The notes under the pieces: model-generated
The model's input: only the letters and a program-made list of their open reading frames with translations
The model's database searches: none
What the model was told of the DNA's origin: nothing
Shown: piece by piece, positions 25,525 to 35,950 of the stretch
Position numbering within the stretch: position 1 is the stretch's first letter
Layout: every line of letters starts with the position of its first letter
Translations under genes and position numbers: made by a program
Source of the DNA: Caenorhabditis elegans
Lineage: Eukaryota > Nematoda > Chromadorea > Rhabditida > Rhabditidae
Length of the DNA: 64,000 nt
Assembly: GCF_000002985.6 (NCBI RefSeq)
Contig: NC_003284.9
Location: 11,408,001-11,472,000, forward strand
Reading direction: 5' to 3'

Positions 25525-26738
25525 ATTCGGAAAACCTTGTCCGCTCAAAATTGTTTTTCAGATTGCTTTTGTTTCTTAACTATCTAAATCAACTACTTTT
25601 AAAACATGAGAATAATAGATAGAAAAAAGGAAAAGGGCGGTGGGTAAGAAAAAACAAGAATAAATCCGAAGAGACGACGTTCGATACAACTGATAAGAGA
25701 CAAAAAAAGTGTCCTGCAAATCACACAATGTGATTAACAGGCGCTTAACGTACATCTAAAAGATTTGATAAAAGAAACATTGCGAACAAGACGAGATCCG
25801 TTAGAAAGTAGTAGGATTTCTTAACAGAATATATATATATATATATATGTATATAAATCTTATCCAAATTCTAACTATTGTTAATTGACTGCTACTTTGA
25901 AGACATACAGTACCAACCAAATTTTTATCATCTCATTTAATTCGTAGGATTGCAACAATGAATATCCTTGAACTCCGAAAATTGTTAAAATCATGAAAAG
26001 TAGGTTGAACCGTTCAATCAAATAAGTTTGGAAGATGCTGACGACGGGGAAAACAACGATGAGGGTTTGCCGCCTAGTGTTGCTGCGGAACAACATTGCG
26101 ACCCGGGTGGCGGATGTAAAAAGCGCGCCACCCGTTCATGGTCACTCTCAGATCGAGTTATCTTATTATCATCCAAACAATTTCGGTAGTGGAATATATC
26201 TATCAATTGTATCTTTCTCTTCAAAATGAATACAATTAGACACAAATTCTCGGCGTTCTTGGTATGTGTTGCTTTCCCGATGTGGAAAGTGAAACGATTA
26301 TTTCTCTCAATGCGAATATGTCAATGCATTTGTAGTATTGAAGACTATGAAATTATCAAATAAAAAGGGTTACATAGTGAATAAAATTATAACATAATAC
26401 CGTGGTTTCCTGAGTTCGAAAATTTTCAAAATAAAATTCTACAAACTGAACTACTTTTTTAAAAAACAACTACGAAGTGTACATAAACTCATCAATAGTT
26501 TTGTAGGCTTTCAATTGTATTGAATTTATCAAAAAAATGTCCTATATTAGATCCACATTTTTAGTTAACGGTCAGATTTTATTTTTCTTCAGAGTTTGAT
26601 AAATGCATTTAACTTTACCAAGTATTATCAACAAGATAGATCCCGCACATCAACTTTTGATTTTTTGTTTCAAAAAATAAACCCATTAGGAATACCTAAT
26701 TGTGACATAATTTCATATTAACAGTATCAAAGTTTAGC
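25525..26738. other. hum-4 upstream region and intergenic spacer
   Basis: Promoter side of hum-4. It contains an AT dinucleotide run (about 25831-25855) and no exon series. No splice acceptor lies close before the hum-4 ATG, so the 5' end of that mRNA is not fixed by sequence. Confidence 0.45.
25831..25855. repeat. (AT)n microsatellite
   Basis: Simple AT alternation with one G interruption. Confidence 0.85.
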
Positions 26739-27899
26739 TCATATTTTCAAAAATTTGGCAAAACTGACTGGTTGTTTGAACGGTTTCAGAATTACAAGAC
26801 TAGCGAGCCAGGAGGGCTTGCTAGTCTTCTCCTTGTAGAAACCATGGATCGGCGTCGATGATTCCATTTCTTCGGATACGCCCCCGATCCGAGTACTATC
26901 AGATTGAAGCAGCTCAAATCTCTCCAAATCTAGCCATCGTCCATCACGGACCCAACGCAAGATGAACTGGTTCACGGTTTCGACTTCCCACCTGGTGTCC
27001 GACAACATGAGCCGAGTGAAATTTGAATCCATAACATATCCGAAGTTAACCCATCTAGCATCCATGATGCACATACGATTCAAAGATCTGCAAAAAATTT
27101 AGTTTTCTACTTTCTCAACTCTCAAGTTTTTTGGCGAAATTCAATGGTCAATTTTATGCATCCTTTTCAAAAAACCAGAAATTGTTCTTAAAACTTGATT
27201 TGATTTGACTAATTTGACTGATTGACTTGGTTTGAAAAACCAATAAGAGTTCAAACAAATTCAGATGAAAATTGAAAGCTCTTGTTACTAATATGTATGA
27301 TTATCTAAAAATAATTCTTAACCGTACTCGTTTTAGTGATTACAGCTAGAGAAAACCGACCATGCTTTTAAAAAGAGCACTTACATGAGTCAGATTGAAG
27401 AGAGGTATGGAGAACCGAAACTCAATGATGATTCCCTCTAAAATCAAATATTCCGGAAAATTGATGACTGCAGACTGACGTGTTTGTTCGGGTTTATATT
27501 TCCCGACACTATCGCCACTAGGTTATTGTTGAAAATTCGATGATGAGTGTGCTGTCTCATTCTCAAAGTACATTCATCCATATTGGCCACGGCGAGTCCA
27601 CCACGACAACTAAAAATTGTAGCAAAAAAATCGAGGCAGGGTTGTAAAAACTCTTCATAGATGTCCGTGGAGTAGTGGAATCTGGTTTTCTGGTCGTAAC
27701 TGGAATATTTTTAGACAATTGAGAGCTGAAAATGAATAATATCACTCACTTCATCGGCAATCTTAGATCTCCAGATTTCACAGTCCTATTGAAAACTGCG
27801 CAATGCCGTGGAAGGTAGCTTCAGAAATTGACTGTATGGTATCAATTCAGGAGGCGGTCGTCGATTCTTCGGTTTACAAAGTGAATAGATCAAACCCAT
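26739..27899 (-). pseudogene. F-box/FBA gene copy A, broken
   Basis: An ATG at 27899 opens a frame with an F-box start (FLKLPSTALRS) that hits a stop after FQ. Compared with copy B, the second half of the F-box and most of the next exon are missing; sequence resumes at GDLRLPMK. The FBA-type exon has two frame breaks: a 2-base insertion near 27605 and another shift near 27460. The last exon (up to 27083) carries a good F-box-associated type 2 segment (MDARWVNFG, WEVETVNQFILRWVRDG) but then departs from the family and ends at 26739. F-box proteins of this nematode family are thought to be SCF ubiquitin-ligase adaptors; this copy could not make one. Confidence 0.7.
26796..26828. repeat. 12-bp stem hairpin in copy A tail
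   Basis: AAGACTAGCGAG at 26796-26807 pairs with CTTGCTAGTCTT at 26817-26828 (one G-T pair) across a 9-base loop. It sits exactly where the F-box copy A protein stops resembling its family, so it may mark an inserted or rearranged segment. Confidence 0.5.
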
Positions 27900-28100
27900 T
27901 GCACAATCGAACGCGGTGAGTAAGAAGAAATGACAAATTTGATTGGAGGAGGATGTCGATTGGAGAGGGCATGGTCAATGTGGTCTCCTGGGAACCCAAG
28001 AGCGCGAGCGCGAACAGTTCTCATTTTGAGGAGGATTTTTTTTTGTCGGAAATTATCGATTTCAGACTTGCGAGGACTTTGGAAGTTTTCATTTGGAAAT
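27900..28100 (-). promoter_or_regulatory. Duplicated upstream region of F-box copy A
   Basis: About 190 bp upstream of copy A is strongly similar to the region upstream of copy B (29821-30015). It includes a GGAGAGGGC block, an alternating AGAGCGCGAGCGCGAACA tract, a TCTCATTTTGAGGAGGAT block, and GGAAATTATCGATT. The duplication therefore included the promoter region. Confidence 0.6.
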
Positions 28101-28123
28101 ATTTTAGAAATGAATATGATTTG

Positions 28124-29820
28124 CTAAGGGGCTACCGCATCACTACAAAAAGTATCTGAAAATTGAAGTTTTTGTAAAAAATCTGGTCTCACTATCAGTT
28201 TTTGATTGGAAAAAATTCTAGAAATTTTTGGAAGAAAAAGTATATTCAAATTTTGTTCAATATTGTTGTGATGAACCAAATGTTTCAAAGAAATATTATA
28301 TTTTTGAAAATAATTTAAATATTCATAAACGAAATAACTTAAAAAGAAATTATGAGCAATAGGATCAGATCTTGTACGATAGTTAAGCTCAATGGGAGGA
28401 TCGGGCCAGACAATAAACCGAAATGTATCAAGTCTATTTACAATCGTTGCAAGCGGTCCGCCAGGTTTAATCACATCAAGGTCTTTATGTGTGTTCAAGA
28501 CATAGGGATTTTGATGACAGTTCATTCTAAAATTATTAAAAATGAGTTTCGATGTGGCAAATATGGTAGACTTACATATAACATCTATTTCTGGGATTTT
28601 TATTCCATTTCTTCACATTTAATCCCGATCTCAGAACTTCTAAATCAAATCCTCTTCGACTAGTGTGGCGAATCTCAAATCTGTGCAATCGTAACCATTT
28701 TCCATTGAGCCAGAACTTGATGAACTCGTTCACGTCTCTTTCTGTTAGCTTGGAATCGTACAGCACGAGTCGAATAAATTTGAGCTACTTGAGATGGTTA
28801 AGAGTGACCCATTTTGCATCCATGATGCACACACACGATTTCGGGTGAAGATCTGCAAAAAAAAAGTTTTCTTGGAACATGTTTTTTTTTAAACTTCTCA
28901 GCAGTTTCAGACAGCAAAAACAACGTTTCCTAAACAGTTCCAATTTCATTTTCTATCCAAAATAAAATATCCCTTTCAATTCAGGTAGTTTCCACTGGAG
29001 TACGTTTCTGCCCAATTATAATCAGAATCACGCGGCAAAAAATACCTCACCTCGCTCGGATAAAATTCCTCTTCAAGGAAATGAATGTTAGCGACAATTC
29101 CCTCCAAAAGCACATAGTCTGGGAAAAACGATTGCAGATTTCCGTGGTTGCTCCCTAATCTTTGTACATCTTCACACAATTTCGTCACGAGGTTCTTGTT
29201 AAAAATTTGATGATCAGTGTGTTGTCTCATTTTCAAGGAACATTCGTTCAAATTGACCACTGCAATTTCACCACGGCAACTGAATCGTGGCGAAAACGTC
29301 GAGACAGGATTGTAAGCAGTCCTCATATTTGTCCGTGGAGCATGTGTAGCCGTTTCCGGGTCGTAGCTGGAAAATTTTGATTATTGAAAAATGAAAAAGT
29401 TATGTCCCACTTACTTTATCGGCAATCGTAGATCTCCAAATTTTACAGATATTTTGAAAATTGCAGGTTTTGAATTGAAGTTGAAATTGAGCGGTGGAAT
29501 CGTCTGCCAATTATTGTAACAAGCGATTGACTTATTCTTTCTTGAAATGTTGGCCTCAATGTGATCGAATGTGTGGTGATCAGGGTTGATCAATGCGATC
29601 ACTTCCGTCGACATTTGGGACAACTCGAATCTGAAAATTTGAATAGTTAAACTAACACGTCTGAAAAAAAACTTACATGTGAAGAGCGTCTAGTTGTTTG
29701 AAAACGATGCGTAATGCCTTTTGAGGTAGCTCCAAAAACCGAGGAAACCGTCTCAACAAGGCGTCCGACCAGGAGACGGGGATGTTCCTTTTGTTGACAA
29801 ATAGAACTGATAAATTTCAT
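28124..29820 (-). pseudogene. F-box/FBA gene copy B, probably broken
   Basis: Likely exons: 29820-29677 (F-box, FPRFLELPQKALRIVF), 29630-29415, 29366 to about 28990, 28852-28576, 28526-28124. The second to last exons carry the F-box-associated domain (NKSIACYNNW, DVNEFIKFWLNGKWLRL, then a C-terminal GGPLATIVNRLDTFRFIVW block). Two defects are visible: the ATG that matches the start in copy A (29820) is one base out of frame with the F-box, and an in-frame TAG lies at 28785-28787 inside the FBA domain. The C-terminal exon is open far past the usual end. A rescue by unusual splicing cannot be excluded, so it might be a decayed but transcribed gene. Confidence 0.65.
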
Positions 29821-30015
29821 TGCACAGTTGAACAGGGAGAGTACGAAGGAATGACAAATTCTATTGGAGGAAGAGGTTGAGTGGAGAGGGCCAATGTGTT
29901 ATCCTGGGAAGAGGAGAGAGCGCGCGCGCGAACAATTCTTCTCATTTTTGAGGAGGATGTTTTTGTTGGAAATTATCGATTCTATGTAGACCTACGGGGA
30001 CTTTGGAAGTTTTTG
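29821..30015 (-). promoter_or_regulatory. Duplicated upstream region of F-box copy B
   Basis: Counterpart of 27900-28100, with the same order of blocks. The alternating GC tract is longer and purer here (GAGCGCGCGCGCGAACAA). The similarity ends near 30015, which sets the right edge of the tandem duplication. Confidence 0.6.
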
Positions 30016-30447
30016 TTTTTTTTTTTCAAATAAATACATACAATTTCAGGAAAATCAGGAAATAGACTTTTCCCAACGGGAAGAGATGTATAACAAAATT
30101 TTTTGAAGACATTCTAAAAAATGGTAAAAGTTGTATACACAGAATATTTTGAATATCAAAAATAGTATCAAAATAATTCACAGCGTCATCAAACAATTGT
30201 TTTTTTTTTCAAAATACATAAAATGTCATTTTTTTCTATTTCTAGTGGCTTGCACAATTCAGAAAACTTCCTTCAGTTTCTGAAATAAGAAAGAAGGTTT
30301 CAAATCCCCAAACTGTATTACAACATTTTTTGTTAAGATTTCTGTTGATTTCCGATAGCTTTGGAAACATTCTGAAAACTCGTAGTTGCTAAGCCAATAT
30401 AGAAATTTCCAAATTCTCAAGCTATCACAACAGAAATTTTAAAAAAA

Positions 30448-31089
30448 CACGGGCTGTAAAAGGGTACCTGTGGTTAAGAATGACGAAATTTTAGAACCTG
30501 ATTAGCTACAGGAGTTTAAAATAAATTTTCTGAAAGTAAAATTAAAAAGGTTTTCGATATTTTTTCAACAAATTTTTTTTCTTTGAGATATAACATTTTT
30601 CATATTATAACTACTGTTTGAACTGAAAAATGCTTCAATTTTTGCAAATTCTCAGTCACAGTCATAGATTTTGAGTGGGTTTGATATGGGGAACATACCA
30701 ATTAACTGATTTCAAAAAGTTTCATCAAAACTCAAACTCAATTTTTCCAATTTTTTTTTTCGAAACTCTATTTGAGATGTTTGGCTAAAAATTGTTTTGT
30801 CCAACTTTGTTCAAATGTGTCGAATTAATTTAATTAACATAATTACTCACAGAGCCTGTGCTTTAAGCATTTTAAATTATTCGAAGAACTAAATAGAAAT
30901 CAATGAAATTCTGTACTAACTCAAAAAATCTTGGTAAAATGAAAAGTTTCAAAAAAAAACTATATCCAAAGATTTGTTTAATTGCATTAAACAATCTTTT
31001 TTACTGCTTTCTTTCAGAAAATTAACTAAAAATATACTTTACTGTGCTCGTTTTTGAGATTACGGCCAGGTACCCATTTACAGCCCGTG
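30448..31089. repeat. Inverted repeat pair (about 27 bp arms)
   Basis: CACGGGCTGTAAAAGGGTAC at 30448-30467 (similarity continues to about 30474) is inverted at 31067-31089, where GGTACCCATTTACAGCCCG reads on the plus strand. The sequence inside shows no further long pairing. It may be the ends of a small non-autonomous DNA element or two unrelated copies of a dispersed repeat. Confidence 0.45.
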
Positions 31090-31607
31090 CGGTCGTCTCC
31101 CCCCTTCTTCCCTTCTTCCCACAGGTCCACAACGCCTCCTGCTGGCAACCCTCTATAGGAGACGATCTGTAATGGTCTCCCTCCTGTCTGCGTCTCCGCC
31201 TCTATCACGCTCTCTCTTTCTTTGCTCAGGGGAAACGCCGGGTCTCCGTTCATCCAACCTCCCAATTGTTTTTCTGTCATTCACTCCTTTTTGCTTATAC
31301 CCCCTTCTTGTGAGTACATCCCACCCTGTAGATGTGCACCTTGCTTGATAAACCAGGTCCGCAGTCCGATTTAGGGGCTCGTGTTTTGGAACAGTTAAGG
31401 AAACCATGCTCTGTTGTATTTAGCTGGTTTCGCTACTAGCACTCCTTTTTTGTCCTGAGTTGATCGTGTTTGAAGCGGATTTCCGATCTAAATTTGTATA
31501 AATTAAAAAATCCTTTTTTCAACAAAAAAAAACAACAAAAAAATCCAAAGAAAAGAGTTGAAATTCTTCGACTCTTCTCGACTTTTACTCAATTTTCACC
31601 TCGACAG

Positions 31608-31625
31608 CTAGAATAATTATTCTAG
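31608..31625. repeat. Perfect 18-bp palindrome
   Basis: CTAGAATAATTATTCTAG is self-complementary across its full length. No gene start is nearby. Confidence 0.6.
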
Positions 31626-32687
31626 AAGAAGTACGCTTTCCAACTTTCCTTATCTTTTTTTCTCATCCCAATCCCTTCCCAAATCCCTACACCTGTTATG
31701 TTATGCATGCTCCCCTTCGTGTTTCAACATGGATCGACGGATCGAACGATGGATGGATTCTCTGGAACTGTTACTGGAACAGTCTCTCGTGCTTCGGACC
31801 ATCAATGGACACTGCTACATCCCTCTCTCTTTCCCCTTCCCCCTCTTTGTTGGAAAGTTAGTACGAATCATTTTCTCATTTAGTATCAAACTTCTAAAAA
31901 CAGAAGTTCAACTTCTACAAACAGAAGTTTAAATATAACACCGCTAAGACAACTGTCTGAAACGGGAGATCGGAATTGAGGCTTAAACACATCATACACC
32001 GTACTCAGAGGTAGCAAATAAAGGCTAATGACCAGCATCATGCTAGTACTTCTGTTCCTAACGAACAATGAGAACCGATGTTGGGCCCATACTGCGATAC
32101 GATCGGGCGGTTCTTGCTCTATGGAATACTTGGGTGATGATGTGCAGTTCTTACGGTGTAGAGCATCACATGAAGAAGCAACTCCTATTCAAAGCTATCG
32201 TCACCACCTGCATAATCACCAAGCAACAGCAAGGAGCAGCAAAAGGACGACCGTAAGACGTAAGATAAGAAGTTTATTTTTAACATTTTTGATTCAAAAA
32301 TTCGAAATTTAGTTCTCAAAAATCAAAGATTCCAAAAAATTGGAATCAATTTTGCCAAACCCGAATTTTTCTTTAAAAAAAAAATCCTGAATAAAAATTT
32401 CTGAAAATTTAGGATTTACAAAAAAAGCCAAGAGCTAAAGATTTCAGTGGATTCATTCGGTCGGGTATTCCGGAATGGCTCCGGCCACAAAACTGTGCCT
32501 TACAAAACTGTTTTCCGCAACCATCACACGGTTTGGAAATGGAAAACATTGTTTGGTAATTATAAAAGTGCTTTTTTACAGAACAGAAGAAGAAGGAACG
32601 AACGACGACGGAAAGAAGACATGGACAAAAGGTGGCGATAGTATGGAGTTGAATTGGAACGAGATCTCATTCAAAAGATCTCGAGCG

Positions 32688-32864
32688 ACGATGGATCGGG
32701 ATGGATCGGGATGGAACGATAGATTCAAATGCGACGATCGGGTTCGGCGGACGGGATGGATTCGGGATGGACTCGGGATGGATGAGGATGGATCGGGATG
32801 GATTGGGATGGATCGGGATGGATCGGGATGGATCGGGATGGATCGGGATGGATCGGGATGGATC
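32688..32864 (+). repeat. 10-bp minisatellite GGATCGGGAT
   Basis: Tandem units of 10 bp, cleanest at 32781-32862, with degenerate 10-11 bp units at 32688-32715 and 32752-32780. It is open in more than one frame (for instance a repeating MDRDGSGWIG peptide), as expected for a unit without stops; I do not regard it as coding. Confidence 0.85.
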
Positions 32865-32878
32865 ACTCTCTCACGACT

Positions 32879-32972
32879 GTTTTCCGCCGGTTCAATTTTT
32901 GCCGCAAGTAGAGTTATTTATTAAGCCGGTTCGATTTTTTCCGCAAGTAGAGTTTTTAAGCCGGTTCGAGTT
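32879..32972 (+). repeat. About 36-bp tandem repeat, three copies
   Basis: Units share GCCGGTTCGATTTTTTCCGC and AAGTAGAGTTTTTAA; lengths vary slightly. Immediately follows the 10-bp array. Confidence 0.7.
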
Positions 32973-32975
32973 TTA

Positions 32976-33052
32976 CACTATACGCTATACGCTATACGCT
33001 ACACGCTATACGCTATACGCTACACGCTATACGCTATACGCTATACGCTATA
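32976..33052 (+). repeat. 7-bp tandem repeat CTATACG
   Basis: Eleven units of CTATACG, with CTACACG variants at regular places. It runs directly into the 25-bp satellite through CTATACCGTAATGCC. Confidence 0.85.
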
Positions 33053-34780
33053 CCGTAATGCCTAACTTTAGAATCTGCCGTAATGCCAATTTATAGAATC
33101 TGCCGTAATGCCAATTTATAGAATCTGCCGTAATGCCAATTTAAAGAATCTACCGTAATACCAATTTATAAAATCTGCCGTAATGCCAATTTAAAGAATC
33201 TGCCGTAATGCCAATTTATAGAATCTGCCGTAATGCCAATTTATAGAATCTGCCGTAATGCCAATTTATAGAATCTGCCGTAATGCCAATTTATAGAATC
33301 TGCCGTAATGCCAATTTAAAGAATCTGCCGTAATGCCAATTTATAGAATCTGCCGTAATGCCAATTTAAAGAATGTACCGTAATACCAATTTATAGAATC
33401 TGCCGTAATGCCAATTTATAGAATCTGCCGTAATGCCAATTTATAGAATCTGCCGTAATGCCAATTTATAGAATCTGCCGTAATGCCAATTTATAGAATC
33501 TGCCGTAATGCCAATTCATAGAATCTGCCGTAATGCCAATTTATAGAATCTGCCGTAATGCCAATTTAAAGAATCTGCCGTAATGCCAATTTATAGAATC
33601 TACCGTAATACCAATTTAAAGAATCTGCCGTAATGCCAATTTATAGAATCTGCCGTAATGCCAATTTAAAGAATCTGCCGTAATGCCAATTTATAGAATC
33701 TACCGTAATACCAATTTAAAGAATCTGCCGTAATGCCAATTTATAGAATCTGCCGTAATGCCAATTTAAAGAATCTACCGTAATACCAATTTATAAAATC
33801 TGCCGTAATGCCAATTTAAAGAATCTGCCGTAATGCCAATTTATAGAATCTGCCGTAATGCCAATTTAAAGAATCTACCGTAATACCAATTTATAGAATC
33901 TGCCGTAATGCCAATTTAAAGAATCTGCCGTAATGCCAATTTATAGAATCTGCCGTAATGCCAATTTATAGAATCTGCCGTAATGCCAATTTATAGAATC
34001 TGCCGTAATGCCAATTTATAGAATCTGCCGTAATGCCAATTTATAGAATCTGCCGTAATGCCAATTTATAGAATCTGCCGTAATGCCAATTTATAGAATC
34101 TACCGTAATACCAATTTAAAGAATCTGCCGTAATGCCAATTTATAGAATCTGCCGTAATGCCAATTTATAGAATCTGCCGTAATGCCAATTTATAGAATC
34201 TGCCGTAATGCCAATTTATAGAATCTGCCGTAATGCCAATTTATAGAATCTGCCGTAATGCCAATTTATAGAATCTACCGTAATACCAATTTAAAGAATC
34301 TGCCGTAATGCCAATTTATAGAATCTGCCGTAATGCCAATTTATAGAATCTGCCGTAATGCCAATTTATAGAATCTGCCGTAATGCCAATTTATAGAATC
34401 TGCCGTAATGCCAATTTATAGAATCTACCGTAATACCAATTTATAGAATCTGCCGTAATGCCAATTTATAGAATCTGCCGTAATGCCAATTTATAGAATC
34501 TGCCGTAATGCCAATTTATAGAATCTGCCGTAATGCCAATTTATAGAATCTGCCGTAATGCCAATTTATAGAATCTGCCGTAATGCCAATTTATAGAATC
34601 TGCCGTAATGCCAATTTATAGAATCTGCCGTAATGCCAATTTATAGAATCTGCCGTAATGCCAATTTATAGAATCTGCCGTAATGCCAATTTAAAGAATC
34701 TGCCGTAATGCCAATTTATAGAATCTGCCGTAATGCCAATTCATAGAATCTGCCGTAATGCCAATTTATAGAATCTGCCG
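33053..34780 (+). repeat. 25-bp satellite, about 69 copies
   Basis: Exact 25-bp period with the core CCGTAATGCC and the tail ATAGAATCTG. Two main variable spots are seen: TTTATAGA versus TTTAAAGA, and TGCCGTAATGCC versus TACCGTAATACC. Units are otherwise nearly identical, which points to recent amplification or homogenisation. Confidence 0.95.
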
Positions 34781-34787
34781 GCGGATT
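34772..34787. repeat. Palindromic junction between the two satellites
   Basis: AATCTGCCGGCGGATT is a palindrome with one mismatched pair, centred between 34779 and 34780. It is the point where the 25-bp array stops and the 26-bp array starts in the opposite orientation. Confidence 0.8.
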
Positions 34788-35812
34788 TTAGAAAAATGAC
34801 ATTGCGGCGGATTTTTGAAAAATGGCATTGCGGCGGATTTTAGAAAAATGGCATTGCGGCGGATTTCAGAAAAATGGCACTGCGGCAGATTTCAGAAAAA
34901 TGGCATTGCGGCGGATTTCAGAAAAATGGCATTGCGGCGGATTTCAGAAAAATGGCATTGCGGCGGATTTTAGAAAAATGGCATTGCGGCGGATTTTAGA
35001 AAAATGACATTGCGGCGGATTTCAGAAAAATGGCATTGCGGCGGATTTTAGAAAAATGGCATTGCGGCGGATTTTAGAAAAATGGCATTGCGGCGGATTT
35101 CAGAAAAATGGCACTGCGGCGGATTTCAGAAAAATGGCATTGCGGCGGATTTCAGAAAAATGGCATTGCGGCGGATTTTAGAAAAATGGCATTGCGGCGG
35201 ATTTTAGAAAAATGACATTGCGGCGGATTTTAGAAAAATGACATTGCGGCGAATTTTAGAAAAATGGCATTGCGGCGGATTTTTGAAAAATGGCATTGCG
35301 GCGGATTTTTGAAAATGGCATTGCGGCGGATTTTAGAAAAATGGCATTGCGGCAGATTTCAGAAAAATGGCACTGCGGCGGATTTTAGAAAAATGGCATT
35401 GCGGCGGATTTCAGAAAAATGGCATTGCGGCGGATTTTAGAAAAATGGCATTGCGGCAGATTTCAGAAAAATGGCATTGCGGCGGATTTCAGAAAAATGG
35501 CACTGCGGCGGATTTCAGAAAAATGGCACTGCGGCGGATTTCAGAAAAATGGCATTGCGGCGGATTTCAGAAAAATGGCATTGCGGCGGATTTTTGCAAA
35601 ATGGCATTGCGGCGGATTTTAGAAAAATGGCATTGCGGCGGATTTCAGAAAAATGGCATTGCGGCGGATTTTAGAAAAATGGCATTGCGGCGGATTTTAG
35701 AAAAATGACATTGCGGCGGATTTTAGAAAAATGACATTGCGGCGGATTTTAGAAAAATGACATTGCGGCGAATTTTAGAAAAATGACATTGCGGCGGATT
35801 TTAGAAAAACGG
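34781..35812 (-). repeat. 26-bp satellite, about 40 copies, inverted relative to the 25-bp one
   Basis: Period 26 bp on the plus strand with the core GCGGCGGATTT and AAAAATGGCATT. Read on the minus strand, the unit becomes CCGC-AATGCC-A(T)n-CTA-AAATCCG, which aligns to the 25-bp unit CCGT-AATGCC-A...TA-GAATCTG with about one indel and six changes. All three plus-strand frames lack stops for long runs, giving 26-residue peptide repeats. Confidence 0.93.
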
Positions 35813-35950
35813 CAGCTCATGTAAAAGAGCGCTTCATGTGTTACCATACTTTTGGCCCACCCTGTATTGTCTTTATTTTCAAAAAGAAAAAACTACAGAC
35901 CCGTGCACATATAGGTTCAAAAAGTCTTTTTAAAAGCATTTTTTATAAAA

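Larger units (their letters stand above)
30016..32687. other. Intergenic region, no gene supported
   Basis: AT-rich to 31020, then GC-richer (31060-31430 and 31690-32270). Several frames of 60-95 codons are open but lack splice signals, starts or domain character. Inverted repeats at 30448/31067 and a palindrome at 31608 are listed separately. It could hold an old rearranged element; I cannot name one. Confidence 0.4.

Noticed and set aside
31026-31407. GC-rich overlapping frames near 31.2 kb
   Set aside because: Two overlapping frames on the same strand with no paired splice sites; no recognisable protein.
32475-32924. Open frame over the 10-bp minisatellite (repeating DRDGSGWIGM)
   Set aside because: Both strands are open across the array, as expected from a stop-free unit; flanking sequence shows no coding character.
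33053-34780. CRISPR-like array
   Set aside because: Units are contiguous 25-mers with no unique spacers, and the genome is eukaryotic; it is a satellite.
34822-35708. Long open frames over the 26-bp satellite
   Set aside because: Open only because the repeated unit has no stop in any plus frame; no splice signals, start context or family.
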